Below, one piece after another: positions 43,258-44,377 of a DNA stretch of 44,377 nucleotides. Origin of the DNA: Sulfurovum sp. (GTDB lineage: Bacteria; Campylobacterota; Campylobacteria; Campylobacterales; Sulfurovaceae). The stretch spans positions 1 to 44,377 of the forward strand of contig JAAXPZ010000032.1 in NCBI GenBank assembly GCA_012329065.1, given 5' to 3'. The position numbers and the translations under genes were made by a program. Below the pieces are notes generated by a model. The model made no database searches. It saw nothing but the letters and a program-made list of their open reading frames with translations, and was not told the DNA's origin. Each line of letters starts with the position of its first letter. Position 1 is the first letter of the stretch.

Positions 43258-44253
43258 CTATACATCCCCTTCTATCGCATTAATCTCATCTTCTAAAACT
43301 TGCAAGGTCTCCATTATGTCTTCAAAAGACAAGTGTTTATCAAAAATCATATGCTCCATTGCCTTATAATCTTTTGCAAGAGCATCTATCCTATACACTT
43401 CAGGAAATAGCTTGAGTGTTCCCGGTGTTGCCTCATCGAACTTTGCCCATGCAGCAGGATAAAACTTCTTTTTAAATGCCACTACTTGTTTGAGCAGTTC
43501 CCTATCTGCCAATGCTTCCTCTTTCACGCTTGCCTTTGCCATAATCGCCAAATCATAATAATGTCTTGAGTATCTCGGAGGCAATGCTTTTCCTGCCACT
43601 CGATGAAACTCTTGGTGCAGAATGGTTGCTTTCTCCCAAAAAGTTCTTTTTGCTACGATAGCGTTCACCTTACAACGCGTCTTCTCAAACAAGTGAGGAA
43701 ACTTTTGTGCAGCATAAGCACTTATCTCAAAACTATCAGAAGGAAGCCAAGATGCCAGAGGTCCAATCTCTAACAGTATCTTAGGTCGCAGATATGCATC
43801 ATCAAAGGAGGCAGTGTATGTAATATTGATATTGTATGCATCTTTCTCATCTATAGTACAATAGCAAAATGGTGCCACTATCTCAGAGACAATAGGAAGA
43901 AGCACCTCTCCAATATATTTTTTTGCATCTTCATTAACCTGCTCATTGAACTTCACCTGTTTACTCTTTGAGGCTCTTTGGGCTTCAGGGTTTTCTTTGG
44001 TGACTTCACGCCAATCAAGTATCAGGTCGATGTCTTCAGAAAACCTGCCTATAAGATCAAACACTTTAGAGAGCGATGTTCCGCCTTTAAACATGAGTAT
44101 TTTGTTGAGCCTGTCATCTGCAAATATCTTTTCAAGTGTCCACACTACCCAAAAGTCTTTTTCTATGATGGCAGGGGTTGTATTCATTTGCCTTGCTGTT
44201 TCTGTAAAGAGTTTTCGTCTTTCACTTTCTGCTAAACATGCAACTTTATCCAT
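43258..44253 (-). CDS. AbiEii-type nucleotidyltransferase toxin
   Basis: This 331-residue protein has the AbiEii/AbiGii nucleotidyltransferase motifs: FKGGTSLSKVF (57-63 core) and SEDIDLIL (acidic pair) early, then EKATILHQE and HYYDLAIMAK. AbiEii toxins add nucleotides to RNA ends such as tRNA acceptor stems, stopping growth, and work as phage-defence type IV toxin-antitoxin modules. The gene lies 3 nt after the DUF6088 antitoxin gene and abuts hsdR. Unlike hsdR it is full length. Confidence 0.9.
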   Translation of the reverse strand: MDKVACLAESERRKLFTETARQMNTTPAIIEKDFWVVWTLEKIFADDRLNKILMFKGGTSLSKVFDLIGRFSEDIDLILDWREVTKENPEAQRASKSKQVKFNEQVNEDAKKYIGEVLLPIVSEIVAPFCYCTIDEKDAYNINITYTASFDDAYLRPKILLEIGPLASWLPSDSFEISAYAAQKFPHLFEKTRCKVNAIVAKRTFWEKATILHQEFHRVAGKALPPRYSRHYYDLAIMAKASVKEEALADRELLKQVVAFKKKFYPAAWAKFDEATPGTLKLFPEVYRIDALAKDYKAMEHMIFDKHLSFEDIMETLQVLEDEINAIEGDV

Positions 44254-44256
44254 ACC

Positions 44257-44377
44257 TTACCCCTCTCTACATGTCTGCTTAATAGCATCATAGATCCAAA
44301 TCGTGGTCGTCCGTGTATCATTTAGTATTTGCTTGTACATTTTTGGGTCTATGTGACTTCTGACTTTGTCTATCACC
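44257..44377 (-). CDS. DUF6088/AbiEi-type antitoxin, C-terminal part
   Basis: Only the last 39 residues are in the window; the rest lies beyond the right edge. The segment VRSHIDPKMYKQIL followed by NDTRTTTIWIYDAIKQTCRE matches, from memory, the C-terminal end of DUF6088 proteins (KDTRTATGWVYEAIRxICRE) that precede AbiEii toxins. The stop lies 3 nt before the AbiEii ATG. It probably neutralises or represses the toxin. Confidence 0.72.
   Translation of the reverse strand, partial: VIDKVRSHIDPKMYKQILNDTRTTTIWIYDAIKQTCREG

Overview
The window looks like chromosomal DNA of a free-living member of the Campylobacterota, most like the Sulfurovum/Sulfurimonas group. It is AT-rich and densely coded. 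Many genes have the family-typical form of that phylum: lptA next to engB, the order gltX-yggT-slt-mobB-fbp, a YebC protein, a small type of PurL, and YqhA after asd. An arginine-kinase-type phosphagen kinase, reported for few bacteria including Sulfurovum, leans the call toward Sulfurovum-like. This placement comes from recalled family knowledge, not from a search.

Layout. 1-3.3 kb (minus): engB (cut by the window edge), lptA, a histone-deacetylase-fold hydrolase, a lipoprotein and an L,D-transpeptidase. 3.4-8.3 kb (plus): a small lipoprotein, a gltX-like gene, yggT, a lytic transglycosylase, mobB, fbp and a 66-residue protein, nearly all overlapping or abutting. 8.4-13.6 kb (plus): gyrA, asd, yqhA, hemE. 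13.6-16.3 kb is an accessory pocket: a VbhA-like antitoxin with a broken fic toxin gene, an RHH/PIN toxin-antitoxin pair with a perfect operator palindrome, three consecutive truncated 5' gene ends and a KilA-N protein. 16.3-18 kb: a radical SAM protein, tRNA-Asn and a cold-shock gene. 18-22.8 kb (minus): arginine kinase, a NavAb-like sodium channel, a HAD phosphatase, psd, an unknown protein and a frameshifted IscU-like gene. 22.9-41.3 kb is mostly housekeeping: yebC, dbpA, acs, an Nfu protein, ogt, ybeY, a Ca/cation exchanger, a repeat-rich peptidoglycan-binding protein, dat, a DUF389 protein, purL, a cyclophilin and pyrF, mixed with small lipoproteins. 41.3-44.4 kb: tRNA-Ser(GCU), then a decayed type I restriction gene hsdR behind an AbiE-type pair (DUF6088 antitoxin, cut by the edge, and AbiEii toxin).

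How the genes work together. Envelope biogenesis is strongly represented (lptA, L,D-transpeptidase, lytic transglycosylase, PG-binding repeat protein, psd, several lipoproteins). Central metabolism is represented by fbp, acs, asd, hemE, purL and pyrF. Fe-S assembly is represented by the Nfu protein and the broken IscU-like gene.

Most notable observations. (1) The gene at the usual gltX position encodes a full-length protein in which the HIGH signature, the KMSKS loop and a substrate-pocket tyrosine are all altered or lost. It reads as a pseudo-synthetase, which would require a working GluRS elsewhere. (2) An arginine kinase lies directly downstream of a voltage-gated sodium channel. (3) Defence and toxin-antitoxin loci show graded decay: fic has two frameshifts beside an intact antitoxin, hsdR has an internal deletion and three in-frame TAA stops, and three gene-start stubs are stacked head to tail. 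(4) Several genes have a -10 box at the spacing expected for leaderless transcripts. I found no CRISPR array, no insertion sequence and no replication origin.
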